Shown piece after piece: positions 34,588 through 42,400 of a DNA stretch of 46,407 nt. The position numbers and the translations under genes are program-made. The notes below the pieces were generated by a model. That model was not told the DNA's origin. It made no database searches and was given only the letters and a program-made list of their open reading frames with translations. The first letter of the stretch is position 1; each line of letters starts with the position of its first letter. The stretch comes from an uncultured Bacteroidota bacterium. Lineage in GTDB: Bacteria; Bacteroidota; Bacteroidia; Flavobacteriales; Flavobacteriaceae. Location: assembly GCA_902618245.1 (NCBI GenBank), contig CACMZR010000012.1, forward strand, positions 1-46,407, given 5' to 3'.

Positions 34588-37500
34588 CTTTTAATGTAAA
34601 TAAACCCTTTATGTAATTCTCCTCCTTCACTTTCTTCAAAGAAATAAAAGTAAACACCCTCTGGAAGTAATTTCGAATTATCCCCATAGCTCATGTTAGG
34701 TGCACCGTCCCAATCATTTTGATAGTTTTTCGTTTCATATACTTTTTGTTCCCATCTATTATAAATTATTAATCGGTGGTCTGGAAAAGCATCTATACCT
34801 GAAATAACAAATAAATCATTTATTCCATCACCATTTGGACTAAATGAATTTGGAATAAAAAGTTCCTGAAAAACAAGTTCTATTGAGTCAGTTAATACTG
34901 GGACTGGACATGAGCTCAACAATTGCTCAACTTTCAGCCTAAATTTATATCCAACATAATTTTTATTTGGATTAGTAAGTTCTAATTTTGGAGTATAAAC
35001 TCCTCTGAAATCTATATCCTCACTTAAATCAGTCCAATCTTCAAAATCTCTTTTTATCTGCCACCTAAAATAGTAGGAAGAAGCAGAATAAGGATAGCTT
35101 AGCGTTGCAGACTTTCCTGGCTCTATTTCAATAAAACTTTGATCTGGTGATAAAATTTCAGGTAAATCTAAGACCTCTAAAAAGTCATAAATCCCATTAT
35201 TATTTAAATCTTGAGGTATTTCGTTATATGAATCTTGGTTCAACACGAGTCCATTACTATCTACAAATAAAATAGAATCACCAATAATCCCATCATTATT
35301 TTGATCAATAAAACCAGCTTCAACAACATCATAACATCCATCATTATCGCTATCTCGGTCAATACTGTTTGGTATACCGTCTCCATCAGTATCTCCATCA
35401 GTTTCTATTTCATCTTTTATACCATCGTTATCGTCATCTTGATCTACACTATTTTCAACACCATCTGAGTCACAATCAGGAGAACTTGTAACAGGCTCTG
35501 TAACGCTTTCGGATTTGAAACTGCAATTATTTTCAGGGTCTGTGGAATCCTCATTCTCTTTTGAATTTATAACACCATCTCCGTCTATATCATTATCGCA
35601 CACATCTCCTATACCATCTTTATCTAAATCAGATTGGTCATAATTGCTAGTAAGATAGCAGTTGTCAAGATCGTTTCTTACACCATCACCATCCAAATCA
35701 TCATTATCTTCATTAATAACAACAACTGATGTTGGTAAAACAGTTCTATATGTAATATCAGAGAGAACATCGTCTATAGATATGATAATTTCCGAGCCAA
35801 TATCTCCATCAATTATTGGATCGTCTTTACCTGTTACAATTATCTCTTGATTAATATTCCAATTATCTTTTGTAAAGACTAATTCAGTAAAATTGATTAT
35901 CAGTTCTGTATTATCAGCAACAGTTAAGTTTAAAAACACATCTGTATTTATTGCTGAAGTTAAACTTACACTGAGTATTGAAGTTGTTCCATTCTCAGAG
36001 ACATTATCAGATAAGTTAAAAACAATTTGGGCAACGTCATCATCCTCATTTGTTAGAGTTGGATTTGAAACATCATCTGCTCCTATAGCATCGTAAAAAG
36101 GACTAACAGATGTAGGATCTCCTGTAATCAGAATTAACTCTTGGTTTCCATCTGCAAAAAGTTCGTCTATTCCAGTAATTGTAACCACATTTGAACTAGG
36201 ATTATCCCAATTATCAGCAAGTATAGTAATACTATCTGCAGATAAGTCCATCTCATTTGCTGGGCCATCAAGACTTAGAGGTATTGTTACACTTTCCCCA
36301 CCATCAGGCTTTGACAAAAGACTAAATTGGACAACTACATAATCTCCAGATTCACTAGTTGAGAAATCATCATTTAAAACTGTTAAAATTATTCCAGGAG
36401 AATCGTTATCCTGATTTGACATGTTGACATCATCAACTGTTGACCCATCCAGCAAACCATAATTGTCATCAGTAGATGATACATTACCAGTAATAATAAT
36501 ATAATCAGCAGCACCATCACTCACAGGAGGATCGTCGTCCACACCAGTGACAGTAACTAATTGTGGAATATTCCAGTTAGTTGCATTGAAGGAAATAATA
36601 GAGGTAGATAAAACTCCCTCCAATTCATTAGTCGAAGTTAATTCTATAAATACATCACTTAAGGGCTCAGTAGTTAAATTAATTTCAAATGAACCTGTAT
36701 CACCAGATTCACTAGTTAAATTATCTAAAACATTTACTATTATATCTACTACCTCGTTATCTTCAGTAATCACATCAACAGACTTGTCTGCGGCTCCTGT
36801 AAAAGAAGCATCAGAACTTGAGCTTACCGAACCAGTGATAGTAGAGGTTTGATTTTCATCGAAAATAAAGTCATCTACAACTTGTAGATTTATAGTTTGT
36901 GGAATATTCCAATTAGTAGAATTAAAAGTGACAGTAGGGTTAACAATTGTTGCTTCTGTAGAATCATTCCCAGAAAAATCAATAATAACATCAGAGGAAG
37001 GAATAGCAGTTAACGAAACTGTAAACGTAACAAGGTCACCAAGTGCTTCTTCTTTTAGATTTCCACTAACATCACTTATAGTAAAGTCACCTAAATCATC
37101 ATCAATTGTCAAAACTTGTCTGTCTTCAGGGGGTAGTGATAAAAATGCAGGATCAGAAGCGGCATTTATTCTAGCCGTAATTGATGTATTTTGATCGCCA
37201 TCAATTAAAAAATCATCCACACTATTGATAATTATTGTTTGTGAAACATTCCAATTGGAATTTGTAAATGTTAAACTAGTATCACTTAGAGTTTTTTCGG
37301 TTGAATCATTATTTATTATATCTACAAAAACATCATTTACAGGCTGCTTTGTTAAAACTATCGAGAATTCTGCTGTAGCAGGATCATTTTCAGTTACAAA
37401 GGCGGGATCTACTATACCTCTTTTTCCAGCTGAAGGTGAAATTGTTGAAGACTCTGAATCTGTAGGTAGTTCAACGCCACCCTCTCCAGTTGTTACTTCA

Positions 37501-40500
37501 TCTTCAACTGTTCTAATAACCTGTGAAACATCCCATCCAGGAATATCATTGTTAAAAATTGTCACACTATAAGTAGAAGTTCCAAGAGGAATAAAACAAT
37601 CATCGCTAGAAGGGTCAAAATCTAGAACTAAAGTAGCAGTCACTGTTCCATCAACCAGAGGTTCGTCTATAGCATCAAGATTTATTGATTGTGGAGTATT
37701 CCAGTTAGAATTATTAAAAACGACAAAATCTTGGCTTACAACGTAATGTCCTGTTGGGCTAACAGTAAAATTAATTTGAACTGTGTCACTTGGAGTATCT
37801 GATAAAACGATTGTGAAGGTATCATTTGAAACACCTTCATTTAAGACCAATGGCATCCCGCTAGGTGTAATACCAGGGTCAGACAAATCAAGTGTAACTG
37901 ATGCCGAAAATGTAGCACATACATATTCATCCTTTGTTATAACAGCTCTAAATAAAGAATTATCCATCGCAAAAGGAGGGGAGGTTAGATTTAAAATATT
38001 TGATGTGACACCAGAGTAGAGTGCATTATTTGCTAAATTCTCCCAGTTGCCACTTGTACTATTTAATTTTTGCCACTGGTAATTTAAATTTGTTTGAGTA
38101 CTTGAAACAGTGAACGAAGTGTTGTCCCCATTACAAACTAAAACATCGAGTGGTTCTAGTGAAAAAGAAGGCGCCTCAGAGAATTCTAAAAAATCTCTTA
38201 CAGCATTTGAATTTCCGTCTCTAGGAGTTGTATAGCCTTCACCTTGATTGTTTACTCTACCAGGTTCTGCGCTCAGTTCATTGTCCACAGTTACTGGATC
38301 TGACCCTAAATATCCATTCGAATCTCCATCAGTAAAACCCGCTTCTCTTGTATCAAAACAAGCATCTTCATCACTGTCGTGATCATAAGCATTCGAAATA
38401 GTATCTGAATCAGTATCTGTATTTAGATATTCTATAGAAAAAACACCGTTAAATACCACATTACCTGAAGCTGTTGGTGCGCCCACTTGTGTTAAGGTGA
38501 TTTCTCTTACTCCATCGGCTTGGAATGAGAATCTATTAGAATTATCGGCATCTCCGTCAAAAGTGAAAAGTATTTCACTTGAGGTATATGTGACAACTCC
38601 AGAATCATATACGTTATTTTGATTTGTGTCAACTTTTAGCTCATCACCCGGGTCAAGCATTGTTAGAGTTAATGAGGTTGGAAATATGCTCACCTTATAA
38701 GTGTCTCCTGTAATAAAGGTGTGGGCAAAATTAATATCCTCAAATAATTTAATATTTACAGGTTCTGTAAACGAAAGTTTGTACGCCCCTGATTCCCCTG
38801 GTGGAACAGTCAGTTGAAAAGCACCTGAGGTTTGCCCTGTCATATTTACCGTTCCAGGGTTGCTTCTTGTAAATGTAGATGAAGGAATGGAATTGTTAGT
38901 TGATAAATCTGGAAAAACCAAAGTAGGGTCATTTATATCAGAAAGATTAAGTGAACTTACCAGTCTTGATTCAACGGTATTATATATACCATCATTATCA
39001 ATGTCAACATCTATATTATCGTAAATACCGTCAGAGTCAGTATCTACAGGACAATTACTCACTTTTTTTGGATTTGATTCTAATCGATAGGGATCACTTC
39101 CAGAACAGGTTATTACACCTATTGCTTTATAAAAGCCTACTTGTGTAGGAGTAACAGTCTGAGTGTCCCATCCTGCAACAGTAGTGTAGTTTACTGCTCC
39201 TTCACCGTTCCAATATTCCCATTCAACAGAATCAAAATCAGAAAAATTTGTAAGGCTTAAGCTAACATAAGGAATACAGTCATTTAAACCCGTTGCACCT
39301 GCTTCATTAAAACTACTATCTGGTGGAGACGGAAATCCAGAGTAAAAAGCGCCTGCTGTTGCACTACCAGAAGAATTATAATAGGCTGCATACAATTCGG
39401 CTTTACTTCCATCAGGGTAATTTGAGAATATAGAAACGTTACCCCTTAACCCTTGAATTTTATATGTTGTATAGTTTGGATTTCCTATGACTGTTCTTCC
39501 AAAGCTTTTTACGGTTCCGGTTGCTGCTCCGGTAATATTATTTATTGTTACATTATTATCAGTAAAATTACCAGTCCAAGTTGGAGTTGGGGTATTTTCA
39601 TCACTAATAGTAACTGAGGCTGTTGCTGGAGCTACAATTGTTAAAAAAGTATTCCAAGTTCCTCCTGCAGCATCTCTTATATTTGGAATGGTTTCAATTG
39701 TTTCATTACTTGTACAGCTGAGTGGGGGCACAAACCACAAATCTGTATTAGCAGAATTTCCATTTGAAATAGCTTGATAAGCATAGGCTTTTCTTGAGGT
39801 TCTAACATAAATATTTCCATTACCAGAATATTCATCTCCTTCTATAGAATGATACTCCCCTGCTGCAAGTGTTACAGTAGCTGTAGTTTCACCGTTTAAA
39901 AAAACTTCCGTATTATCTTCATGAGCAACAATAATTGCATTGTCATAATCATCTGTACCACCAGTTGGATTTCCTTTTATAAAAATAAATTCAGTGCCTG
40001 CTTTATCAAGGCCTACAATTTGATCTATTCCGTGGTCGCGACCGTTTTGTGTATCTGTCATGCTTCCATTAGCACCACCAGATATAACAGCTATATTTTT
40101 ACTAGATTCAATTGACATACCAACAAGCGCATCTCTATTTGCTATTGGATATGGGTAACCTTGATCAGCAAGATCACCGGTCGGAGGATCTTCTACAACA
40201 TCAAATTTAGCTGCTTTCATAGCTACAACAAAAGTTTCAAATTGATCGAGTTCTACAACAATATCATTAATATTTCCTGCATCATAGGTTTCAATAATAT
40301 TTTCAATATCTGGAAAACCACTTGCTGCTGGTATCATACTAAATATGTCACTAAAAGTTACTGTAGTAGTTCCTGCTTCCACTGCCATAACTGAAGCAAA
40401 GTTTAAATAATAATTAGAGACTGGCCTTCCATTGGTAAAGCCTCCATTTCTAAAAGATTTTCCCAACGCAGCCTCACCTTTACTTACCAGACCACTACCT

Positions 40501-40937
40501 TGAGCATTCGCTCTATACCTAAGATTTACATAAATAGGAGCATCTGCTTCTATGTAAAACCCTTTATTAGACATTGGAGTTCCACTCTCTTCTGCTTCAA
40601 TAAACAGTTGGCCATAACCTGCATTATCAGCTAAATAGCGGTTAATATTATCGACCCTTATGTCTGCAGGCGATAATTTACTAATAACACCAGTAGAACG
40701 AGTTGCAGCACTAATTGGAAGAGGGTATATAGAGTAAGTTACAGATTCAGTACTAGCAGTTGTAATATAAAAATATTGTTGTGACATATCATCTGCGGCA
40801 CTACTTCCTAGACCAGCTATTTCTTCAGAAGCTGGTATAGGAGGAATATAGTGGTATCTACTAGCCTGAGAAAAAACTGCAATTGGAATTAATAGCAGAA
40901 CAAAAACCGATAATATGTGTCTGTAATTTAGATACAT
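34584..40937 (-). CDS. Giant multi-domain secreted surface protein with T9SS type B sorting domain
   Basis: A 2117-residue protein with a signal peptide (first about 23 residues). The N-terminal 500 residues contain HEDNTEVFLNGETT, LAAGEYHSIEGDEYSGNGN and SRKAYAYQAI, resembling the IgGFc-binding N-terminal domain. Asp-rich TSP3-like modules lie at about 628-658, 838-878 and 1741-1924. An Ig-like module precedes six repeats with NWN(x)PQ centred on Trp 1079, 1229, 1343, 1455, 1577 and 1693, resembling Calx-beta. A second Ig-like module precedes the C-terminal domain (about 2026-2117; LFIPNSFSPNGDGINDLF, RWEQKVYETKNYQNDWDG, GFIYIKR), the gliding-motility-associated type B sorting signal. It is likely a calcium-stabilised adhesin displayed or released by T9SS with the PorP-like protein downstream. 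Confidence 0.93.
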   Translation of the reverse strand: MYLNYRHILSVFVLLLIPIAVFSQASRYHYIPPIPASEEIAGLGSSAADDMSQQYFYITTASTESVTYSIYPLPISAATRSTGVISKLSPADIRVDNINRYLADNAGYGQLFIEAEESGTPMSNKGFYIEADAPIYVNLRYRANAQGSGLVSKGEAALGKSFRNGGFTNGRPVSNYYLNFASVMAVEAGTTTVTFSDIFSMIPAASGFPDIENIIETYDAGNINDIVVELDQFETFVVAMKAAKFDVVEDPPTGDLADQGYPYPIANRDALVGMSIESSKNIAVISGGANGSMTDTQNGRDHGIDQIVGLDKAGTEFIFIKGNPTGGTDDYDNAIIVAHEDNTEVFLNGETTATVTLAAGEYHSIEGDEYSGNGNIYVRTSRKAYAYQAISNGNSANTDLWFVPPLSCTSNETIETIPNIRDAAGGTWNTFLTIVAPATASVTISDENTPTPTWTGNFTDNNVTINNITGAATGTVKSFGRTVIGNPNYTTYKIQGLRGNVSIFSNYPDGSKAELYAAYYNSSGSATAGAFYSGFPSPPDSSFNEAGATGLNDCIPYVSLSLTNFSDFDSVEWEYWNGEGAVNYTTVAGWDTQTVTPTQVGFYKAIGVITCSGSDPYRLESNPKKVSNCPVDTDSDGIYDNIDVDIDNDGIYNTVESRLVSSLNLSDINDPTLVFPDLSTNNSIPSSTFTRSNPGTVNMTGQTSGAFQLTVPPGESGAYKLSFTEPVNIKLFEDINFAHTFITGDTYKVSIFPTSLTLTMLDPGDELKVDTNQNNVYDSGVVTYTSSEILFTFDGDADNSNRFSFQADGVREITLTQVGAPTASGNVVFNGVFSIEYLNTDTDSDTISNAYDHDSDEDACFDTREAGFTDGDSNGYLGSDPVTVDNELSAEPGRVNNQGEGYTTPRDGNSNAVRDFLEFSEAPSFSLEPLDVLVCNGDNTSFTVSSTQTNLNYQWQKLNSTSGNWENLANNALYSGVTSNILNLTSPPFAMDNSLFRAVITKDEYVCATFSASVTLDLSDPGITPSGMPLVLNEGVSNDTFTIVLSDTPSDTVQINFTVSPTGHYVVSQDFVVFNNSNWNTPQSINLDAIDEPLVDGTVTATLVLDFDPSSDDCFIPLGTSTYSVTIFNNDIPGWDVSQVIRTVEDEVTTGEGGVELPTDSESSTISPSAGKRGIVDPAFVTENDPATAEFSIVLTKQPVNDVFVDIINNDSTEKTLSDTSLTFTNSNWNVSQTIIINSVDDFLIDGDQNTSITARINAASDPAFLSLPPEDRQVLTIDDDLGDFTISDVSGNLKEEALGDLVTFTVSLTAIPSSDVIIDFSGNDSTEATIVNPTVTFNSTNWNIPQTINLQVVDDFIFDENQTSTITGSVSSSSDASFTGAADKSVDVITEDNEVVDIIVNVLDNLTSESGDTGSFEINLTTEPLSDVFIELTSTNELEGVLSTSIISFNATNWNIPQLVTVTGVDDDPPVSDGAADYIIITGNVSSTDDNYGLLDGSTVDDVNMSNQDNDSPGIILTVLNDDFSTSESGDYVVVQFSLLSKPDGGESVTIPLSLDGPANEMDLSADSITILADNWDNPSSNVVTITGIDELFADGNQELILITGDPTSVSPFYDAIGADDVSNPTLTNEDDDVAQIVFNLSDNVSENGTTSILSVSLTSAINTDVFLNLTVADNTELIINFTELVFTKDNWNINQEIIVTGKDDPIIDGDIGSEIIISIDDVLSDITYRTVLPTSVVVINEDNDDLDGDGVRNDLDNCYLTSNYDQSDLDKDGIGDVCDNDIDGDGVINSKENEDSTDPENNCSFKSESVTEPVTSSPDCDSDGVENSVDQDDDNDGIKDEIETDGDTDGDGIPNSIDRDSDNDGCYDVVEAGFIDQNNDGIIGDSILFVDSNGLVLNQDSYNEIPQDLNNNGIYDFLEVLDLPEILSPDQSFIEIEPGKSATLSYPYSASSYYFRWQIKRDFEDWTDLSEDIDFRGVYTPKLELTNPNKNYVGYKFRLKVEQLLSSCPVPVLTDSIELVFQELFIPNSFSPNGDGINDLFVISGIDAFPDHRLIIYNRWEQKVYETKNYQNDWDGAPNMSYGDNSKLLPEGVYFYFFEESEGGELHKGFIYIKR
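35720..37850 (-). repeat. Six Calx-beta-like repeats in the giant surface protein
   Basis: Each unit has a strand ending FNxxNWNxPQ followed by a DD/DE-rich turn and DGxxxxxIxG. Unit spacing is 150, 114, 112, 122 and 116 residues between conserved tryptophans. On DNA the marker reads ATTCCAATT or ATTCCAGTT on the + strand (for example near 37698, 37248, 36906, 36570, 35856). The longer first spacing contains a degenerate WDVSQ unit at Trp 1135 plus a Ser/Thr-rich insert. Boundaries are approximate. Confidence 0.8.
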
Positions 40938-40953
40938 AAGTAAACCTTCAGTA

Positions 40954-40961
40954 CAAAAATA
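40954..40961 (-). promoter_or_regulatory. Possible -7 element before the giant surface-protein gene
   Basis: The minus strand reads TATTTTTG, matching TAnnTTTG, ending 16 nt before the start codon. The implied leader is short (about 10 nt), and no -33 TTTG is clear, so it may be a chance match or a second promoter. Confidence 0.35.
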
Positions 40962-41053
40962 TTAAATATATAGTAAATCCAGTTTTTAACGATTTAATAT
41001 TAAAGGCTTTGATAAGTATCTAACCTAATAAAACTTAACTGTAAGGATCAATT

Positions 41054-41215
41054 TCATTTATTAATAAACCAAGGGAATTTTTTATTATAACCTATGGTTT
41101 TCAGTGATTTTTTATCAAGTTTTAATTTGGGAAGGTCAACTTTGTAATAATAGCCACAAACACATGTATCACAAGAACATGGCGCAGTATTTCCGATCAA
41201 ATCTTCAACATTCAT
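41054..41215 (-). CDS. 53-residue ORF with CxCxxCxC cluster, unrecognised
   Basis: An ATG at 41213-41215 opens a 53-codon frame beginning MNVEDLIGNTAPCSCDTC, with four cysteines at residues 13, 15, 18 and 20 (C-x-C-x2-C-x-C), followed by GYYYKVDLPKLKLDKK and a basic, aromatic C terminus ending FPWFINK. The clustered cysteines, balanced composition and lack of a competing gene argue against a chance frame. It is the only coding candidate in the 677-bp stretch between the giant gene and tRNA-Val, on the same strand as the giant gene and 116 nt upstream. It could be a small zinc or metal-binding protein or a modified peptide. Without homologues I cannot choose. Confidence 0.45.
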   Translation of the reverse strand: MNVEDLIGNTAPCSCDTCVCGYYYKVDLPKLKLDKKSLKTIGYNKKFPWFINK

Positions 41216-41399
41216 GGTTACTATTTTAAGTAAAAGCCTAATAATTTACTGAATTTATACTGATTTACAAAGTTTTGTTTAAGAAATTAAATTTCTACGA
41301 ATGTAAAATATGGTTATTAAGTCTTAGGGAACCAAACTTTTTGGGGGAGGGAGTTCCTTAAAAACTCCCACTTAAAATAAAAAACTAATTTATGATGAA

Positions 41400-41435
41400 A
41401 TAACCAATTTTGTATAGAAGGATTGGTTATACAAA
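41400..41435. repeat. Interleaved inverted repeats
   Basis: ATAACCAAT (41400-41408) and ATTGGTTAT (41422-41430) form a perfect 9-bp inverted repeat with a 13-nt spacer. A second pair, TTTGTATA starting at 41409 and TATACAAA at 41428-41435, overlaps it, so the two foldings exclude each other. It may be a protein-binding site or a switchable RNA structure. Confidence 0.5.
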
Positions 41436-41600
41436 TTTATGAAAAATAATTATTAAATATGTTATAGGTTAGTTAAAATGAAGAAATAACTTAATTATAT
41501 GAATACTATTTAAAAATAACTATTATAAGTAATTCTTAATCTAGTTTTTAAATTTGTCATTATTTTTAGCCTAATTATAATATAAAATTCAACCAAATAT

Positions 41601-41608
41601 TATCTTTG
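41601..41608 (+). promoter_or_regulatory. -7 element of tRNA-Val
   Basis: TATCTTTG matches TAnnTTTG exactly and ends 6 nt before the first base of the mature tRNA (41615), which is the usual distance to the transcription start in Bacteroidota. No -33 TTG is seen at the expected spacing. Confidence 0.6.
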
Positions 41609-41614
41609 AAATTC

Positions 41615-41689
41615 GTTCCGTTAGCTCAGTTGGTTCAGAGCACTGCCTTGACAGGGCAGGGGTCGTTGGTTCGAATCCAACACGGAACA
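41615..41689 (+). tRNA. tRNA-Val (anticodon GAC)
   Basis: The acceptor stem GTTCCGT (41615-41621) pairs with ACGGAAC (41682-41688), followed by discriminator A. The D arm reads AGCTCAGTTGGTTCAGAGC. The anticodon stem CTGCC/GGCAG encloses loop TTGACAG, with anticodon GAC at 41650-41652. The T arm is GTTGGTTCGAATCCAAC. CCA is not encoded (ACTA follows), so it must be added by nucleotidyltransferase. It stands alone, with its own promoter element. Confidence 0.97.
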
Positions 41690-41788
41690 CTAAATTGTCT
41701 ACAAAATTCAATAAAAATTTAAACCTTTTCTAAACATTTTTTAAATTAGACATAATTCGCATTTTAATTAACCATAAAAACAATTCAC

Positions 41789-42340
41789 ATGAAAAAATAT
41801 ATTTCATTTTTTACTTGCATACTTCTATTTTCTTGTTCCTCCGAAAGCACAAATGACGAGGATATGAATGAAGAAACTATTGTTGAAGAAGACCCAGGAA
41901 TGGGACTAATTATAAATGAATTTTTAGCTAGTAATGATACCTGTTGTGCAGATCCTTCGGGAGATTATGATGACTGGGTAGAGTTGTATAATGATTCTAA
42001 TGAAGCTATAGACTTAGGTGGAATGTATTTTACCGATACCATAGGTGATGACGATCCTTATCAGATTCCAGACACAGATCCTTCTTTAACAACTGTTCAG
42101 CCTAAAGGATATATTTTAATCTGGTGTGACGACGATCAAGAGCAAGGACCTTTACATGTCAGTAATAAATTAAGTAAAGGAGGAGAATCTATAGTTTTAA
42201 TTTCTCAAGACAATCAAACAATAATTGATTCTTTATCTTTTACAGAACAAACAACCGACGTATCTATGGGTAGAGATCCAAACAATGTAAATGAATTTAT
42301 ATTTTTTGAAAATCCTACTCCTGGATTACCTAATAATTAA
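41789..42340 (+). CDS. Lamin-tail-domain lipoprotein
   Basis: A 183-residue lipoprotein: leader MKKYISFFTCILLFSC with lipobox LLFSC, an acidic linker, then a lamin tail (LTD) domain with LIINEFLASN, DWVELYNDSNEAIDLGGMY, PKGYILIWCDDD, LSKGGESIVLIS, and the C-terminal MGRDPNNVNEF. LTD domains in bacteria occur in secreted nucleases and surface proteins and are thought to mediate binding. Here the domain stands alone, so it is probably an outer-membrane-anchored binding protein. A hairpin terminator follows. Confidence 0.87.
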   Translation: MKKYISFFTCILLFSCSSESTNDEDMNEETIVEEDPGMGLIINEFLASNDTCCADPSGDYDDWVELYNDSNEAIDLGGMYFTDTIGDDDPYQIPDTDPSLTTVQPKGYILIWCDDDQEQGPLHVSNKLSKGGESIVLISQDNQTIIDSLSFTEQTTDVSMGRDPNNVNEFIFFENPTPGLPNN

Positions 42341-42365
42341 AATTTATTAAGACTTTTTTATAAGT

Positions 42366-42400
42366 AGGCCAAACACTTTGTTTGGTCTATTTGTTATTTA
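42366..42400 (+). terminator. Terminator after the lamin-tail lipoprotein gene
   Basis: AGGCCAAAC (42366-42374) pairs with GTTTGGTCT (42380-42388) with one G-U pair and a 5-nt loop, followed by ATTTGTTATTT. It lies between convergent genes and overlaps the stop codon of the downstream minus-strand gene by two bases. Confidence 0.6.

Larger units (their letters stand above)
41216..41614. other. Non-coding stretch with overlapping inverted repeats
   Basis: No ORF of usable length is seen here. The stretch holds a G-rich island (41341-41353) in otherwise AT-rich DNA and several inverted repeats: AGAAATT/AATTTCT at 41282-41296, TTAGGGAAC/GTTCCTTAA at 41324-41361 (one G-U pair), GGGAGTT/AACTCCC at 41349-41369, and ATAACCAAT/ATTGGTTAT at 41400-41430. 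None is followed by a clean U-tract, so they do not look like ordinary terminators. The last 14 nt form the promoter of the tRNA gene. Confidence 0.5.

Noticed and set aside
35330-35700. Short regularly repeated ATCATCATT/CCATC units that look at first like a tandem or CRISPR-like repeat
   Set aside because: They encode the Asp-rich TSP3-like motifs (DxDxDGI) of the giant protein in frame; there are no constant-length spacers and no cas genes.
34584-40937. Many + strand ORFs of 60-115 codons lying within the giant gene
   Set aside because: They are antisense shadows of a low-complexity, repeat-rich coding region. They have no family motifs and would all overlap the well-supported minus-strand gene.
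41349-41369. GGGAGTT/AACTCCC hairpin as an ordinary Rho-independent terminator
   Set aside because: Neither strand has a U-tract directly after the stem, so it was kept only as an unexplained structure.
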